Under the pieces are notes generated by a model. That model was not told the origin of the DNA. It searched no databases and was given only the letters and a program-made list of their open reading frames with translations. Positions 62,278 through 64,000 of a stretch of 64,000 nt of DNA are shown here, piece after piece. Position 1 is the first letter of the stretch. Every line of letters begins with the position of its first letter. Origin of the DNA: Pseudacidovorax intermedius. Its GTDB lineage: Bacteria > Pseudomonadota > Gammaproteobacteria > Burkholderiales > Burkholderiaceae_C. The position numbers and the translations under genes were made by a program. The stretch covers positions 1 to 64,000 of the forward strand of contig NZ_LDSL01000030.1 of assembly GCF_001476815.1 (NCBI RefSeq), in the 5' to 3' direction.

Positions 62278-62669
62278 TCCGCCGCAGGCGGCGCCACGGG
62301 CGTGCACAGCTCGACCAGCACCCCGTCGGCGTCGTGCACATAGGCGATGGTCTGGCCCCAGGGCATGGCCTCGGGCGCTCGCACCAGCGTCGCGCCGGCC
62401 GCCACGGCGCGCCCGACGGCCGCCGCCACATCCGTCGTGGTGAAGGCGATTTCGCCACTGGGCGCCGCCGGATCGGCGCGGCGGGGCGATTTGCCCAGGC
62501 TGCGCATCAAGGCCAGCGAGGCGAAAGCCAGCGCGGTGCCGCCGGTCTCGAGCTCGCCATAGTCGCCCTGCGGACTCACGAAACGGCGCCGCTGGCCGAA
62601 CGCGCGTTCGTAGAAATCGAGCGTGGCTGGCACGTCGTCGACATAGAAGATGGCGTAGGCGAATTGCAT
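62268..62669 (-). CDS. VOC-family (glyoxalase/bleomycin-resistance fold) protein
   Basis: A 133-residue single-domain protein. FYVDDVPATLDFYERAFGQ starts the beta-alpha-beta module; the metal-ligand candidates are in YGELETGGTALAF and DADGVLVELCTP. It is typical of small lyases or sulfur/aromatic chemistry enzymes that cannot be told apart by sequence. It is convergent with the AraC gene. Confidence 0.87.
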   Translation of the reverse strand: MQFAYAIFYVDDVPATLDFYERAFGQRRRFVSPQGDYGELETGGTALAFASLALMRSLGKSPRRADPAAPSGEIAFTTTDVAAAVGRAVAAGATLVRAPEAMPWGQTIAYVHDADGVLVELCTPVAPPAADQP

Positions 62670-62874
62670 GAGGGATGCTCCTGGAGTCGTCGAAAGAGGG
62701 ACTGGCGTGGAAGCTTAGGCCAGGGCGGCCGCGTGCTCTTGAACGAAGCCGACGGGAGGACTGGAAGACGGCAGGATTGCAGACGCCCGGGGCGCCGTGC
62801 CCGAGGCCCACCCCTACACTGCCATGACGCTGGCAAGCCCCTTGCGAGCGCCACGCCATCTCCTCACGCCTGCC

Positions 62875-64000
62875 ATGCTCGACCTGCTCATCACCCACGC
62901 CAGCCTGCCGGACGGACGCACTGGCCAGTCCATCGCCGTCCAGGATGGCCGCATCGTCGAAGTCGCGACCGCCCTGGCCGCACCGGCGCACGAGACCATC
63001 GACGCCGGCGGCCTGCTGGTCGCGCCGCCCTTCTGCGACCCGCATTTCCACATGGACGCCACGCTCAGCTACGGCCTGCCGCGCGTCAACCAGAGCGGCA
63101 CGCTGCTCGAAGGCATCGCCCTGTGGGGCGAACTCAAGCCGCTGCTGACGCCCGAGGCGCTGATCGAGCGCGCCCTCGCCTACTGCGACTGGGCCGTGGC
63201 CAAGGGCCTGCTGGCCATCCGCAGCCACGTCGACACCAGCGACCCCAGCCTGCTGGCGGTCGACGCGCTGCTGGAAGTCAAGCGCCGCGTGGCGCCGTAC
63301 CTCGACTTGCAGCTGGTGGCCTTTCCGCAGGATGGCGTGCTGCGCACCGCCGGCGGCGTGGACAGCCTGCGCCGCGCGCTGCGCAAGGGCGTGAACATCG
63401 TGGGTGGCATTCCGCACTTCGAGCGCACCATGGCCGATGGGGCCGAGAGCGTGCGCCTGCTGTGCGAGATCGCGGCAGAGGAAGGCAAGCTGGTCGACAT
63501 GCACTGCGACGAATCGGACGATCCGCTGTCGCGCCACATCGAAACCCTCGCCTTCCACACCCAGCGCCTGGGCCTGCAGGGCCGCGTCACCGGCTCGCAC
63601 TGCACGTCGATGCACAGCATGGACAACTACTACGTCAGCAAGCTGCTGCCGCTGATCGCCGAGGCGGGCGTGAGCGTCATCGCCAATCCGCTGATCAACA
63701 TCACCCTTCAGGGCCGCCACGACAGCTACCCCAAGCGACGCGGCATGACGCGCGTGCCCGAGCTGATGGCCGCGGGCGTCAACGTCGGCTTCGGCCACGA
63801 CTGCGTGATGGACCCGTGGTACGGCATGGGCTCGGGCGACATGCTCGAAGTGGCCCACATGGGCCTGCACGTGGCGCAGATGACCAGCCAGGCGGGCATC
63901 CGGCAGTCCTTCGAGGCCGTGACCACGAATGCGGCGCGGCTGATGCACCTGCCCGGCTACGGCATCGCGCCGGGCTGCGACGCGAGCTTCGTGCTGCTGC
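62875..64000 (+). CDS. codA: Cytosine deaminase, 3' end cut by window
   Basis: About 375 residues are visible of a roughly 425-residue amidohydrolase. The metal site PPFCDPHFHMDATLSYGL, NQSGTLLEGI, IPHFERTMADG, VDMHCDESDD, GSHCTSMHSMDN and NVGFGHDCVMDPWYGMGSG follow E. coli CodA almost step for step, so cytosine to uracil (plus ammonia) is expected. ATG at 62875 is chosen; an in-frame ATG at 62824 would add 17 residues. Its product feeds the upp/URC genes 8 kb upstream. Confidence 0.9.
   Translation, partial: MLDLLITHASLPDGRTGQSIAVQDGRIVEVATALAAPAHETIDAGGLLVAPPFCDPHFHMDATLSYGLPRVNQSGTLLEGIALWGELKPLLTPEALIERALAYCDWAVAKGLLAIRSHVDTSDPSLLAVDALLEVKRRVAPYLDLQLVAFPQDGVLRTAGGVDSLRRALRKGVNIVGGIPHFERTMADGAESVRLLCEIAAEEGKLVDMHCDESDDPLSRHIETLAFHTQRLGLQGRVTGSHCTSMHSMDNYYVSKLLPLIAEAGVSVIANPLINITLQGRHDSYPKRRGMTRVPELMAAGVNVGFGHDCVMDPWYGMGSGDMLEVAHMGLHVAQMTSQAGIRQSFEAVTTNAARLMHLPGYGIAPGCDASFVLL

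Overview
The window is about 70% GC, almost fully coding, and carries no mobile element, tRNA, rRNA or CRISPR array. It looks like a chromosomal segment of a Burkholderiales bacterium, most likely of the family Comamonadaceae. This is inferred from the gene families (Bug-type solute-binding protein, DUF934-cysI sulfur cluster, cytX with a TPP riboswitch, DUF2868/DUF3482 pair, bacterial URC genes) and from short palindromic repeats typical of these genomes. The species cannot be fixed by eye.

Layout. 1-5.3 kb: truncated LysR regulator convergent with a self-sufficient CYP116B-type P450, then a Bug solute-binding protein divergent from an IclR regulator. 5.4-14 kb: CbpA co-chaperone, membrane diguanylate cyclase, histidine phosphatase, phosphatidylserine synthase, class I amidotransferase, a 24-residue membrane protein and an uncharacterised membrane protein/GTPase pair. 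14-19.3 kb: OmpR-type regulator, argG, queD-queE, ABC exporter. 19.6-25.5 kb: LysR regulator divergent from a DODA-type dioxygenase, sirtuin, sigma-54 activator, DUF2076 protein. 25.6-31.1 kb: thiamin locus (thiO-thiS-thiG-thiE, an inverted thiD, and cytX behind a TPP riboswitch). 31.2-32.5 kb: ferredoxin and a ferredoxin-NADP reductase-like flavoprotein. 32.7-39.1 kb: assimilatory sulfate reduction (cysI-DUF934 and cysH-cysD-cysN, each behind a near-identical promoter block) with a LysE-family exporter between the two units. 39.2-46.1 kb: a bo3-type quinol oxidase operon (cyoABCD) translationally chained to SURF1 and a RegB/RegA redox two-component system. 46.2-51.5 kb: MFS transporter and an MHYT-PAS hybrid kinase. 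51.7-61 kb: a pyrimidine locus with bacterial homologues of the yeast URC pathway (GTP cyclohydrolase II-like URC1, DUF1688/URC4, uracil phosphoribosyltransferase), then a BMP-family ABC transporter operon that includes a nucleosidase-like lipoprotein. 61-64 kb: GNAT, AraC and VOC genes and a cytosine deaminase cut by the window end.

How it fits together. Three themes stand out. First, a candidate pyrimidine uptake and catabolism system: cytosine deaminase makes uracil, Upp makes UMP, the URC1/URC4 homologues would act further on the uridine nucleotide, and the adjacent ABC importer plus exported nucleosidase could supply nucleosides or bases. Second, a sulfate-assimilation regulon in which two operons share one promoter/operator design. 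Third, a terminal oxidase operon that encodes its own redox sensor. The strongest leads for new biology are the URC plus lipoprotein-nucleosidase locus, the cyo-SURF1-regBA chain and the DUF2868/DUF3482 pair. Several genes (thiD, the 14.1-kb response regulator, the sirtuin, the GNAT gene) have -10-like hexamers so close to the ATG that they may give leaderless mRNAs.
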